NCBI RefSeq assembly: GCF_900113705.1
Contig: NZ_FOQI01000011.1
Coordinates: forward strand, 1-64,000
Reading direction: 5' to 3'
Length of the DNA: 64,000 nucleotides
Source: Collimonas sp. OK307
GTDB taxonomy: Bacteria; Pseudomonadota; Gammaproteobacteria; Burkholderiales; Burkholderiaceae_D
Shown here in pieces: positions 29,220 through 36,529 of this stretch; positions within the stretch are counted from its first letter, which is position 1, and each line of letters opens with the position of its first letter. The position numbers and the translations under genes were made by a program. Under the pieces are notes generated by a model. That model was given only the letters and a program-made list of their open reading frames with translations. It ran no database searches and was not told the origin of the DNA.

Positions 29220-29432
29220 ATGAAAATGACTTATTGGATTGCCGAAAGTGTAGAGGGTGACAAGACCGATGCAATCATTGCCAGAACCAAGCATGATTGC
29301 GAACAGAAAGTCCTGGCTTATGCAAGCCCTTCAGAGTACCGCCAGCCTGTAAAGAAATCCTTCCTCTACGAGGACGCATTCGATTTGTTCGAAATGGCTA
29401 CTGCCAAAGATGGCGGGAGAGGAATGGGGTAA
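29220..29432 (+). CDS. Small hypothetical protein
   Basis: A 70-residue soluble protein beginning MKMTYWIAESVEGDKTDAII, mixed alpha/beta composition, no signal peptide. The ATG at 29220 is chosen because GGGGAAAAG lies just upstream; the frame extends to 29112 but that part has a Cys/Lys/Arg-rich sequence without a ribosome binding site. It ends tail to tail with the RDD gene, 11 bases away. No family recognised. Confidence 0.55.
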   Translation: MKMTYWIAESVEGDKTDAIIARTKHDCEQKVLAYASPSEYRQPVKKSFLYEDAFDLFEMATAKDGGRGMG

Positions 29433-29443
29433 CAGCGTGAACG

Positions 29444-29908
29444 TCAGCCCTCGAATTTAACCGGTTCCGTGCCTCTGTTTTTTCGTCGCACCACAACGGT
29501 CCCCGCAAGTTTGTCATGCCATCCTTGCTTGCGTTTATCAATGCCTACCCAGATAAGCCCAAGACAAAAGGGAATTGTAGAAACGAAGTAGCCTGCATAT
29601 CGGATTAAATTCTGCTGGAGACTTGGTTTCTCGCCCGTCTTAGCATCGACGATGGTGGCGCCTATCGCCATCTTCCCAGGTGTCGCTTGTCTTGCGTTCC
29701 AAAATACGATGACAACGATCGCCGGCAATATATAAGAAACTAAAATATTCGCCGAGCCGCTAAGTGTTACGCCGGAGGCCAATTTCTCACTTCCATAAAT
29801 GGCGAACAAGATCGGGAAAATCACGATCAGCATCAGGGCAGTGTCAATCAAGCTGGCCCAGACTCTTAGCCAAAATCCGACATATTCGAACTCGGTCGAT
29901 TCATTCAT
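29444..29908 (-). CDS. RDD-family membrane protein
   Basis: A 154-residue protein with three predicted helices. The RDD signature Arg and Asp residues lie in GFWLRVWASLIDTALMLIV (about residues 11-29), and the conserved second part is NARQATPGKMAIGATIVDAKTGEKPS (about 78-103), then QGWHDKLAGTVVV near the end. RDD proteins are small integral membrane proteins; some act in ion or solute transport, most are uncharacterised. GGAC lies upstream of the ATG. Confidence 0.86.
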   Translation of the reverse strand: MNESTEFEYVGFWLRVWASLIDTALMLIVIFPILFAIYGSEKLASGVTLSGSANILVSYILPAIVVIVFWNARQATPGKMAIGATIVDAKTGEKPSLQQNLIRYAGYFVSTIPFCLGLIWVGIDKRKQGWHDKLAGTVVVRRKNRGTEPVKFEG

Positions 29909-29986
29909 TTTTTTTCTTGTCCTTATTCTGTAGCGCCGGAATTCACCGGATGTCCTTTTTTGATGGGGGAACTCATCCGCCTGCCC

Positions 29987-30094
29987 AATTGTAATGGAAT
30001 GTAAGGGTAGTCAACAGCTTCCTTGCACCGCACGTTAATAGCACAAGGCCTCAGGAATCTCTTGAGGAAGTCTAGATAACGTAAAGGTGCAAAA
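29987..30094 (+). promoter_or_regulatory. Duplicated 108-nt leader, copy B
   Basis: Counterpart of the leader at 28320-28427, with the same block order and the same distance to the start codon. Its hairpin at 30049-30067 has the same 8-3-8 geometry as copy A, with base-pair changes on both sides of the stem. Confidence 0.65.
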
Positions 30095-30421
30095 ATGAAT
30101 AAGTTACTCGCAACTCTGATCGCCGGTTTGTTCGCTACTTCTGTTTTCGCTCAAGCGGCTGCTCCAGCTGCTCCGGCGGCTCCATCCGCAATGACCGCAC
30201 CAGCGGCAAAGGCTGACGCAAAAGAAATGAAAATTGACGCCAAAGCTAATGCGAAAGAGCAGAAAACAGACGCTACAGCCAATGCAAAAGTAGCAGATGC
30301 CAAAGCAGATGCCACGGCAACCAAGGCAAAGGCTCACCATAAGGCTATAAAGACCAAAGCCAAGGCCAAAGCTAGCTCTACGGAAGCCAAGGCAGATGCG
30401 AAAGAAGCCGCACCTAAATAA
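30095..30421 (+). CDS. Small Ala/Lys-rich secreted protein, paralogue 2
   Basis: A 108-residue paralogue of the protein at 28428: the first 20 residues differ at one position (MNKLLATLIAGLFATSVFAQ) and the end is again AKADAKEAAPK. The middle is more repetitive, with NAKEQKTDA/NAKVADAKADA units rich in Ala, Lys and Asp. It is predicted to be exported and cleaved after VFA. The retained signal and tail with a diverged middle suggest that export and overall charge matter more than sequence. A terminator follows at 30445. Confidence 0.77.
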   Translation: MNKLLATLIAGLFATSVFAQAAAPAAPAAPSAMTAPAAKADAKEMKIDAKANAKEQKTDATANAKVADAKADATATKAKAHHKAIKTKAKAKASSTEAKADAKEAAPK

Positions 30422-30444
30422 TTAATCAATTCAATGCGGTTTCA

Positions 30445-30476
30445 AAGAGGCAGGCTCGTCCTGCCTCTTCTGTTTT
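30445..30476 (+). terminator. Rho-independent terminator
   Basis: AAGAGGCAGG and CCTGCCTCTT pair across a 5-base loop, followed by CTGTTTT. It ends the second Ala-rich gene 12 bases before the start of the next one, so the next gene either relies on readthrough or has a promoter inside this one. Confidence 0.85.
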
Positions 30477-30488
30477 AGGAGAATCAAA

Positions 30489-30836
30489 ATGAAAAAAATT
30501 CTAGCCCTCACTGCAGGATTGATCACAGGCGTTGCTCTGATGAGCGCGGCAGCACCGGCTTCGGCGCAGGTTGATGTCGGCGTTAATGTCCGGCTGCCCG
30601 GTGTGTATGTAGCTCCGGCACCAGTCTATGTGCAACCGCGCCCGGTGTATGTGCAGCCGCGTCCTGTGTACGTCGAGCCGCGCCCGGTCTACATAGAACC
30701 GGAACGCGAGGGTGAATGGCATGAGCGTCGCGTGCGGGCCCGAGAATGGCGAGAAAATGAAGCACGCCGCGAGCATCGCGAGCATGACGACCATCGCGAC
30801 AATGATCGTGGCGACCGCCGCGGTCACGACGATTAA
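30489..30836 (+). CDS. Secreted protein with PRPVYV repeats
   Basis: A 115-residue exported protein: signal peptide at 1 to about 26 (cleavage after ASA), then about four tandem repeats of the form Y-V/I-x-P-x-P-V at residues about 38-72 (VYVAPAPVYVQPRPVYVQP and VYVEPRPVYIEP). A strongly charged Arg/Glu/His/Asp tail follows (about 73-115). The tail could bind metal or nucleic acid through its His/Asp content, but this is speculation. AGGAG precedes the ATG. Similar Tyr/Pro-repeat proteins occur in many Burkholderiales without known function. Confidence 0.7.
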   Translation: MKKILALTAGLITGVALMSAAAPASAQVDVGVNVRLPGVYVAPAPVYVQPRPVYVQPRPVYVEPRPVYIEPEREGEWHERRVRAREWRENEARREHREHDDHRDNDRGDRRGHDD

Positions 30837-30987
30837 CCGCGCGGATTGCGCGCTTACGGCCGGTTACAGTCTGGTACAACAGAAACATTTTGTATTGTAG
30901 GCGCGGCGACGCGGGCTGGCGTTAATCAAGGGTAGCACCAGCCATTTCGGCTTTTTAAACCACGTACATGAAAAGAGGGGATACATC

Positions 30988-31326
30988 ATGCTCAATCGCT
31001 CAGGAAAAGCAATCGTTCTCACCGCTTTGGTCGCCGTCTTTGCCAGCGCAGCCGGCAGTGCAATGGCGGACACAACATGGCAAAAGAATCATCCGCGCCG
31101 TGAACAAGTCAACCAGCGCCTGAATAACCAGAATAAACGCATCCACAATGAAGTCAAAGAAGGCGAAATAAGCAAGGCCCAGGCCAAGAACTTGCACAAA
31201 GACGATCACGCAATCCGCCAGGAAGAACGCGATATGGCTAAACAAAACGGTGGTCACATCACCAAGTCGGAACAAACGGTATTGAATCAACAGGAAAATG
31301 GCGTCAGCAGGCAGATCGGCAAGTAG
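30988..31326 (+). CDS. Small periplasmic helical protein, hypothetical
   Basis: A 112-residue protein with a signal peptide (residues 1 to about 28, AMA cleavage). The mature part is hydrophilic and helix-forming, rich in Gln, Asn, Lys and Glu (RREQVNQRLNNQNKRIHNEV, QAKNLHKDDHAIRQEERDMA). It could be a coiled coil. GAGGGGA lies before the ATG. The composition recalls small stress-induced periplasmic proteins, but no family motif is certain. A hairpin 30 bases downstream (31358-31386) may end the transcript. Confidence 0.68.
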   Translation: MLNRSGKAIVLTALVAVFASAAGSAMADTTWQKNHPRREQVNQRLNNQNKRIHNEVKEGEISKAQAKNLHKDDHAIRQEERDMAKQNGGHITKSEQTVLNQQENGVSRQIGK

Positions 31327-31657
31327 TTGGCGCTGATCGGCAATTGAACGACCGCAGCGGATAGAGCCTGGTTACCGTTCTATCCGTCGTCAAACGGCAA
31401 TGCCAATGCCAACGCCGGGTTGATGTGTTTTTACAACAAGAGGCAGATGACGTTAGCCAGCTTGCGTTTGTCATCCTTATGTCACATGGCTTGTGGAAAA
31501 TTAGCATTAGCAGGGTTTCAGTAATGAATAATGCGATTGAATCGCAATTTTTATGACAAGAGTACTGACATGAGAACATTTTTACATTTGTATCGTTACT
31601 ACCGGAAAGGTGGCTACCGCGTATTTCCGGCAGTGAAAAGAGCTAATCGCGCGTGGA

Positions 31658-31716
31658 ATCACGGATTTTGAAATCCGTGATGCTTCAGGCGGATTCTTTA
31701 CGAAAAATTCCGCCTG
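31658..31716. terminator. Two adjacent hairpins
   Basis: An 11-bp inverted repeat (31658-31668 with 31671-31681) is followed at once by an 8-bp stem (31686-31693 with 31709-31716). The second overlaps the 3' end of a minus-strand gene remnant. Terminator function is possible but there is no clean T run. Confidence 0.4.
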
Positions 31717-31837
31717 GAAATTGTCGTTGCCAAAGATCTAATGCGGTTGCCTGCCAGTTCGCTCGTATGTCTGGATAACCGGTTAATACATCGCGAATAC
31801 GTTTGAGACTGATCGTGGACAGTGCTAGGATAGCTTT
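31685..31837 (-). pseudogene. Possible C-terminal gene remnant
   Basis: On the minus strand 50 codons are open from just after a TAG at 31838-31840 to a TGA at 31685. They translate to a sequence of natural composition (segments ISLKRIRDVLTGYPDIRANW and DLWQRQFPGGIFRKESA). There is no ATG, GTG or TTG start in the open part with a ribosome binding site. It could be the tail of a decayed gene; chance cannot be excluded at this length. Confidence 0.3.
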
Positions 31838-31865
31838 CTAGCTGATCCTGTCTGGAGCAATCGTT

Positions 31866-32081
31866 ATGGATAGTCCCGAACTGAAAATCACCGAAGCCAG
31901 CCGTTTGCACGATCTCGCAAAAAATGAATATCTCACCGAAATATCCCGACAACAACGGAATCCTGCAGTAATCGAAAAATTGAGATTCGAAATGGACGCC
32001 GCGCTCAAGAATTTTGTCGATTCGACCAATGAGGTTGATCTGGATCATCCAGGAACTTCTTCGGCCAACGGCGCCGGCTGA
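31866..32081 (+). CDS. Small hypothetical protein
   Basis: A 71-residue soluble, acidic, mostly helical protein (MDSPELKITEASRLHDLAKN at the start, EKLRFEMDAALKNFVDSTNE in the middle). GGAG is seven bases before the ATG, which supports the start. It ends 14 bases before the reductase gene and may be co-transcribed with it. No family recognised. Confidence 0.55.
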   Translation: MDSPELKITEASRLHDLAKNEYLTEISRQQRNPAVIEKLRFEMDAALKNFVDSTNEVDLDHPGTSSANGAG

Positions 32082-32095
32082 CAGCATCCGCAGCC

Positions 32096-32743
32096 ATGTC
32101 AAAACTCCGGGTTCACGCCTTCTCCATATCGCTTGACGGCTACGGTGCAGGCCCCGCTCAGAATCTCGATAATCCGCTTGGTGTCGGCGGTGTAGCGTTG
32201 CACGAATGGGCCTTCGCCACGCGAACGTTTCAGCAGATGTTCGGAAATGAGGGCGGCACGACTGGCGTGGATGACCGCTTTGCAGCGCGCGGGTTCGACA
32301 ACATCGGTGCGTGGATCATGGGGCGCAACATGTTCGGACCTGTCAGAGGCGCATGGTCAGACGATACATGGAAGGGATGGTGGGGCGACAATCCACCGTA
32401 CCACACGCAAGTCTTTGTTCTGACGCACCACGCCCGGCCATCGATCACGATGGATGGCGGCACCGTATTCCACTTCGTTACCGACGATATCCGCACTGCA
32501 CTCCAACTCGCCGCCGATGCTGCCGGCGGCCAGGATATCCGACTCGGCGGCGGCGTAGCCACGATTCGGCAATACCTTCGCGCAGGACTGGTCGACGAAC
32601 TGCATCTCGTTGTCGCCCCGATCCTTCTCGGCACCGGGGAGCACCTGCTTACCGGCATCGACTTGCCAAAACTTGGCTATCGATGCACCGAATATGTGCC
32701 GACATCGCATGCGGCACATGTCGTCCTGACGAAGACTCGATGA
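32096..32743 (+). CDS. RibD C-terminal/dihydrofolate-reductase-fold protein
   Basis: A 215-residue protein of the RibD_C/DHFR-like superfamily, NAD(P)H-dependent reductases acting on pteridine-like substrates. Features: LRVHAFSISLDGYGAGP at the N-terminus, GAWIMGRNMFGPVRGAW (about residues 72-88), VLTHHARPSITMDGGTVFHFVT (about 108-130), the nucleotide-binding segment DIRLGGGVATIRQYLRAGLVDELHL (about 148-172) and PILLGTGEHLL. Not a true folate dihydrofolate reductase (too long and lacking its motifs). The physiological substrate is unknown. It follows a small ORF by 14 bases. Confidence 0.88.
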   Translation: MSKLRVHAFSISLDGYGAGPAQNLDNPLGVGGVALHEWAFATRTFQQMFGNEGGTTGVDDRFAARGFDNIGAWIMGRNMFGPVRGAWSDDTWKGWWGDNPPYHTQVFVLTHHARPSITMDGGTVFHFVTDDIRTALQLAADAAGGQDIRLGGGVATIRQYLRAGLVDELHLVVAPILLGTGEHLLTGIDLPKLGYRCTEYVPTSHAAHVVLTKTR

Positions 32744-32905
32744 CGCTCCATGCCTGGAATTTTTGAAACGCTCGTTTCAGCTTGAATCATTTTATTTTCA
32801 AATCGCACGGCGAATTCCATCCGGCAACCTCCAAAGAGACGATGCAATTAATAAAATCTCTGCGTAGCATCTTCGTCAATAACAAATATATAAACGGAGA
32901 TACAC

Positions 32906-33679
32906 ATGGAAAAAAGCCAGGAATTTCCCGGAGGCGTCGCATTGGTGATTGGTGGCAGCGGTGGTAATGGCGAAGCCATCTGTCATTGCTTTGCCGAGAG
33001 CGGCAGCGATGTAATTCTAACCTACCACCGCAATGCGCAGCGGGCGCAACAGGTGGTGGCGCAGGTGCAAGCGCTGGGCCGGCATGCCGAGGCTCATCAA
33101 CTGGTGATCGGCGATGAAGCTGCAGTGCAGTCGCTGATTGACGGTATCGCTGCGCGGCAGCGTATCCACACAGTGGTGATCGCGGCCGGGTCTGATATTT
33201 CTCAGCCGTTGATTCGCGATTTGACACCAGGCGACTGGAAAAAAGTGATTGATGCAGACCTGAACGGTTTCTTCAATGTGGTACACGCCAGCCTGCCACA
33301 TCTCAAAGCGCAGGGTGGCGGCTCCTATGTGCATATCAGTTCGGCCGGCCTGCATCGGTGGCCGGAAGGCGATGTGCTGTCGGTCGCGCCGAAAGCCGCG
33401 ATCGAATCGCTGATAAAGGGCATCGCAAAGGAAGAAGGGCGCTTCGGCATCCGCGCCAACAGTGTGGCGATCGGGGTGATTGAGGCCGGCATTTTCCTGC
33501 GACTGTGGGAAGACGGCACCTTCGACAAAAAATGGGCGCACGCGGTGCAAAAGAACCTGTGCGTCAAGCGCTGGGGCAAGCCGCAGGAAGTCGCAAATGC
33601 GGCGGTGTTCCTGGCTTCCAACCGTGCGCTGTACACCACCGGGCAAATCATTTCGGTTGATGGCGGCTACGGCGTTTAG
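32906..33679 (+). CDS. SDR-family oxidoreductase with altered active site
   Basis: A 257-residue short-chain dehydrogenase/reductase. The cofactor loop is VIGGSGGNGEAIC (about residues 14-26). The catalytic Ser is in YVHISSAG (about 146), and the usual YxxxK is replaced by SVAPK, so the Lys (about 163) is kept but the catalytic Tyr is Ser. The C-terminal TGQIISVDGGYGV is standard. Activity as a normal dehydrogenase is therefore doubtful; a binding, isomerase or atypical role is possible. CGGAGA precedes the ATG. It is convergent with the binding-protein gene at 33817. Confidence 0.86.
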   Translation: MEKSQEFPGGVALVIGGSGGNGEAICHCFAESGSDVILTYHRNAQRAQQVVAQVQALGRHAEAHQLVIGDEAAVQSLIDGIAARQRIHTVVIAAGSDISQPLIRDLTPGDWKKVIDADLNGFFNVVHASLPHLKAQGGGSYVHISSAGLHRWPEGDVLSVAPKAAIESLIKGIAKEEGRFGIRANSVAIGVIEAGIFLRLWEDGTFDKKWAHAVQKNLCVKRWGKPQEVANAAVFLASNRALYTTGQIISVDGGYGV

Positions 33680-33816
33680 TGGTGTTCGAAGCGGCACCTG
33701 CTGGGCGAGAATTTGCAGGATAGGACTTAGCAGGTACAAACGGCGCGTCCAGCTGTTGCCGACGCGCCAGTCCCGCAACAGCCGCAAATACCAATCACCA
33801 GTCCAATCGACGAATC

Positions 33817-34992
33817 TTATTTTCCCGGATCTTTTTGATCGGTAAATTTGTCGAACTCGACGTTGTACGGTTCACCGTTGATCTTTTCCACCTTGCGTAC
33901 ATACACGGTCTGGATTATGTCGCGCGTATTTGGATCGATGGCAATCGGGCCGCGCGGGCTGTTCAGCTTTATGTTTTTCAGGATGGCCATGGCCTGGTCG
34001 CCGTCGATCTTGCCGTTCAGCTTGCGCACTACTTCATAAATCGCGGCCATGCCGTCATAAGCACCGACCGCCATGAAGTTGGGGCGTCCACTCTTTGGAT
34101 TTGCTTCTGCAAAGCTCTTCAGGAAGGCTTGGTTTTCCGGTGACTTGTGTGCCGCCGAATAGTGGAAAGTGGTGATCACGCCCAGCGTGGCGTCGCCCAT
34201 TGCCGGCAGCACATGGTCGTCAGTCAGGTCGCCGGTAGCGATTACCTTGATACCCGCTTCGCCCAGGCCGCGCTCGCGGTAGCCTTTCATGAAGGCGATA
34301 CTCTGTTCACCGGCAGGCACGAAGATAAACACTGCGTCCGGCTTGGCGTTCTTGATGCGCTGGATGTAAGGCGAGAAATCAGGATTGCGCAGCGGGACGC
34401 GGATCGCTTCGACCACGGTGCCGCCGCCCTTGACCAACTCCGTCTTGAATGCGGCCTCGGCATCGATGCCAGGCCCGTAGTCGGCCACCAGCGTCACCAC
34501 TTTCTTGATGTTGTTCTTGACCGCCCAGGTTGCCATCGGCGCCGAAATCTGCGGCAGGGTCATCGAGAAGCGAACAATGTAGCTGGACTTGGTGGTGATG
34601 GCAGAGGTAGCCGCGTTCATGATGATCATCGGTTTCTTCGCCTGCTCCGCGACAGGAGCGACGGCCAGCGCTTCCGGCGTCAGGCCGAAGCCTGCCAGGA
34701 AGTCAACCTTGTCGCGTACCACCAGTTCCTGTGCCAGGCGCTTGGCTATCTCCGGCGAAGGGCCGGTGGTGTCCTTGATGATGATCTCGATTTTCTTGCC
34801 GGCCACGCTGTCGCCGTGCTGCGCCATGTAGGCTTTGATGCCGCCTTCCATCTGCTTGCCGTAATCCGCGAAGGGGCCGGAAAACGCTGCAATCACACCG
34901 ATTTTTATGCTGTCCTGCGCATATGCCGGCGACACCGCGCCGTAGTTTGCAGCTGCCAGTGTTGCTAACGCCAAAATTTTTTTCATCACCAT
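33817..34992 (-). CDS. ABC transporter substrate-binding protein (LivK-like), probable aromatic acid binding
   Basis: A 391-residue periplasmic binding protein of the branched-chain-amino-acid/aromatic-acid class. Signal peptide MVMKKILALATLAAANYGAV to about residue 24 (AYA cleavage). The mature part starts DSIKIGVIAAFSGPFADYG and contains RLAQELVVRDKVDFLAGFGL and PNFMAVGAYDGMAAIYEVV. It is clearly paralogous to the protein at 46610. The start at 34992 has AGGAGA upstream; the frame continues to 35097 without support. It is divergent from a porin gene across a region with a PcaR-type box, so it probably captures an aromatic acid such as 4-hydroxybenzoate or protocatechuate. It has no permease genes beside it. 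Confidence 0.9.
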   Translation of the reverse strand: MVMKKILALATLAAANYGAVSPAYAQDSIKIGVIAAFSGPFADYGKQMEGGIKAYMAQHGDSVAGKKIEIIIKDTTGPSPEIAKRLAQELVVRDKVDFLAGFGLTPEALAVAPVAEQAKKPMIIMNAATSAITTKSSYIVRFSMTLPQISAPMATWAVKNNIKKVVTLVADYGPGIDAEAAFKTELVKGGGTVVEAIRVPLRNPDFSPYIQRIKNAKPDAVFIFVPAGEQSIAFMKGYRERGLGEAGIKVIATGDLTDDHVLPAMGDATLGVITTFHYSAAHKSPENQAFLKSFAEANPKSGRPNFMAVGAYDGMAAIYEVVRKLNGKIDGDQAMAILKNIKLNSPRGPIAIDPNTRDIIQTVYVRKVEKINGEPYNVEFDKFTDQKDPGK

Positions 34993-35128
34993 TTTTGTCT
35001 CCTGTCTGCTGCTGTTTTTGTCTATGAAGGACGGACTGCTGCAGGCACCGCGTCGTACGCATTGTCGCAAATCCGATTGGGCAGCGTTTGTTGACAACGC
35101 CGCGTGACATCCATATTATCCAATTCAT

Positions 35129-35142
35129 GTGCGATTAACAAC
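35129..35142 (-). promoter_or_regulatory. Half-conserved PcaR-type box, inverted
   Basis: GTGCGATTAACAAC reads, on the minus strand, as a partial match to the PcaR box at 35148. The pair is arranged head to head in the divergent binding-protein/porin promoter region. Confidence 0.4.
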
Positions 35143-35147
35143 CTATT

Positions 35148-35162
35148 GTTCGATTATCGCAC
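35148..35162 (+). promoter_or_regulatory. PcaR-type binding site before porin
   Basis: GTTCGATTATCGCAC, identical to the site before pcaI at 37749 and differing at one base from the PcaR box I recall for Pseudomonas putida (GTTCGATAATCGCAC). A -10-like TAAAAT follows at 35167-35172. It suggests PcaR control of the porin and perhaps of the divergent binding protein. Confidence 0.7.
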
Positions 35163-35201
35163 ATTCTAAAATATTCAATAAAACAACAACAGGAGACAGT
35201 A

Positions 35202-36293
35202 ATGAAGAACACTATCCGTTGCGCAATCGCGCTTCTGGGCGGAATGAGCGCATCTGCAGCAATGGCGCAAAGCTCTGTAACGGTTTATGGCCTGGTCGAT
35301 ACCGGGCTGGTCTACACGACCAACGTCAACGCAGCCGGCAGCTCTGCGGTCAAGATGCCGTCGCTAACGGGTTCCTTTCCGTCGCGGCTGGGCTTCCGGG
35401 GGACTGAGGATCTCGGCGGCGGCTTGCAGGCGATCTTCACGCTGGAAGCCGGATTGGCGGTGGACACCGGCGCCATGGGACAGGGCAATCGCCTGTTTGG
35501 CCGCCAGGCTTTGGTGGGACTGAAAGGTGGGTTCGGCACCGTATCGCTGGGTCGCCAGATCAACATGACCTATATCGCCACGCTGAAATCGGATGTGCTG
35601 GGACCTAACCTGTTCTCGATCGGTAGTATCGACAGTTACATGCCGAATGCTCGCAGCGATAATTCCATCAGCTATCTGGGCAATTTCAACGATGTAGTGG
35701 TCGGCGCCACCTACAGTACCGGTCGCGACGCGTCGGCTACCGGCGGCCCGGCCGCCACCAACTGCCCTGGAGAAGTGGCTGGCAACGCCAAGGCTTGTCG
35801 CCAGATCACGGGCTTGATTGGCTACGAGACCAAGCCCTTTGGCCTGAATGCTTCCTACGACATCCTGTACGGCAACACTGGCGCGGCAGGCGGACTGACC
35901 AGCAGCGGCAATAGCGACCGCCGCGTTACCGTCAATGGTTATGTGATGGTGGGCGAGGGCAAGATAGGCGGCGGCGTGGTCGATCGCACTACGCGCGCCG
36001 TGACCGGGCTGACCGAATCGGACCTGTACTACCTTGGCGTGAGTTATCCAGTGACACCGCTAACCACGCTCGACGTCCAGGCATCGCATCTCGACGTCAA
36101 GCATCGCGATGCCGATGCCACGCTGCTGGTAGCGCGTTTGACCTACTACCTGTCGAAACGCACCGCCATTTATGGCGCATTGGGCCGCATGCAAAATTCC
36201 GGCACATCGGCATTGGCGCTGGACGCGGGCGGAACGGTAGCCGTGGGTAAATCGCAGAATGGCGTGATGACCGGCCTGCGTCATACGTTCTAA
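35202..36293 (+). CDS. Porin, Gram-negative general/aromatic-specific type
   Basis: A 363-residue outer-membrane beta-barrel of the Burkholderiales OmpC-like porin family. Signal peptide 1 to about 22 (AMA cleavage). The mature N-terminus is QSSVTVYGLVDTGLVY, then GFRGTEDLGGGLQAIFTLEAGL (about residues 64-85) and GRQALVGLKGGFGTVSLGRQ (about 99-118), and it ends in RHTF with the terminal Phe needed for outer-membrane assembly. CAGGAGAC is well placed. The PcaR-type box upstream suggests that it admits aromatic acids. A REP-like palindrome lies 70 bases downstream. Confidence 0.92.
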   Translation: MKNTIRCAIALLGGMSASAAMAQSSVTVYGLVDTGLVYTTNVNAAGSSAVKMPSLTGSFPSRLGFRGTEDLGGGLQAIFTLEAGLAVDTGAMGQGNRLFGRQALVGLKGGFGTVSLGRQINMTYIATLKSDVLGPNLFSIGSIDSYMPNARSDNSISYLGNFNDVVVGATYSTGRDASATGGPAATNCPGEVAGNAKACRQITGLIGYETKPFGLNASYDILYGNTGAAGGLTSSGNSDRRVTVNGYVMVGEGKIGGGVVDRTTRAVTGLTESDLYYLGVSYPVTPLTTLDVQASHLDVKHRDADATLLVARLTYYLSKRTAIYGALGRMQNSGTSALALDAGGTVAVGKSQNGVMTGLRHTF

Positions 36294-36363
36294 GGAGCTA
36301 TTCGAAATCTATTTGCAATGCCGAAGTGTTTTACGGCATGTGCGACGAGTAGCACGAGCTAAC

Positions 36364-36419
36364 CGGGGTCAGAGTGAACTTTCGGTATGTTTTACCGCCG
36401 AAACTTCACTCTGACCTCG
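36364..36419. repeat. REP-like palindrome, copy 2 (inverted)
   Basis: Arms 36364-36385 and 36398-36419 pair except for one central C-C mismatch and one outer change. Compared with copy 1 at 11381 the arms are exchanged, so the element is inserted in the opposite orientation. It lies between the porin and the convergent pcaR gene. Confidence 0.75.
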
Positions 36420-36529
36420 CTTAGTGGATTGCGGAGTAGAAGTAGTAAAACGCAAAGAAGCAAACCGGCGATAAGTGACTTGTGCAGATGCCTATGCCCT
36501 GCGGGAGGCACTGTCGTTTGCGTTGCCGT

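Larger units (their letters stand above)
31327..31865. other. Intergenic region with three hairpins and a gene remnant
   Basis: 539 bases without an intact gene. Visible are an 8-bp hairpin at 31358-31386, a short AATCGCA-type hairpin before a T run at about 31532-31551, an 11-bp palindrome at 31658-31681, and an 8-bp hairpin at 31686-31716. A start-less reading frame on the minus strand (31685-31837) is listed separately. Confidence 0.55.

Noticed and set aside
31304..31579. A 91-codon minus-strand frame downstream of the small helical protein
   Set aside because: It overlaps the end of the gene at 30988 and several hairpins, has no ribosome binding site and has an Arg/Cys/Ser-rich noncoding-like composition.
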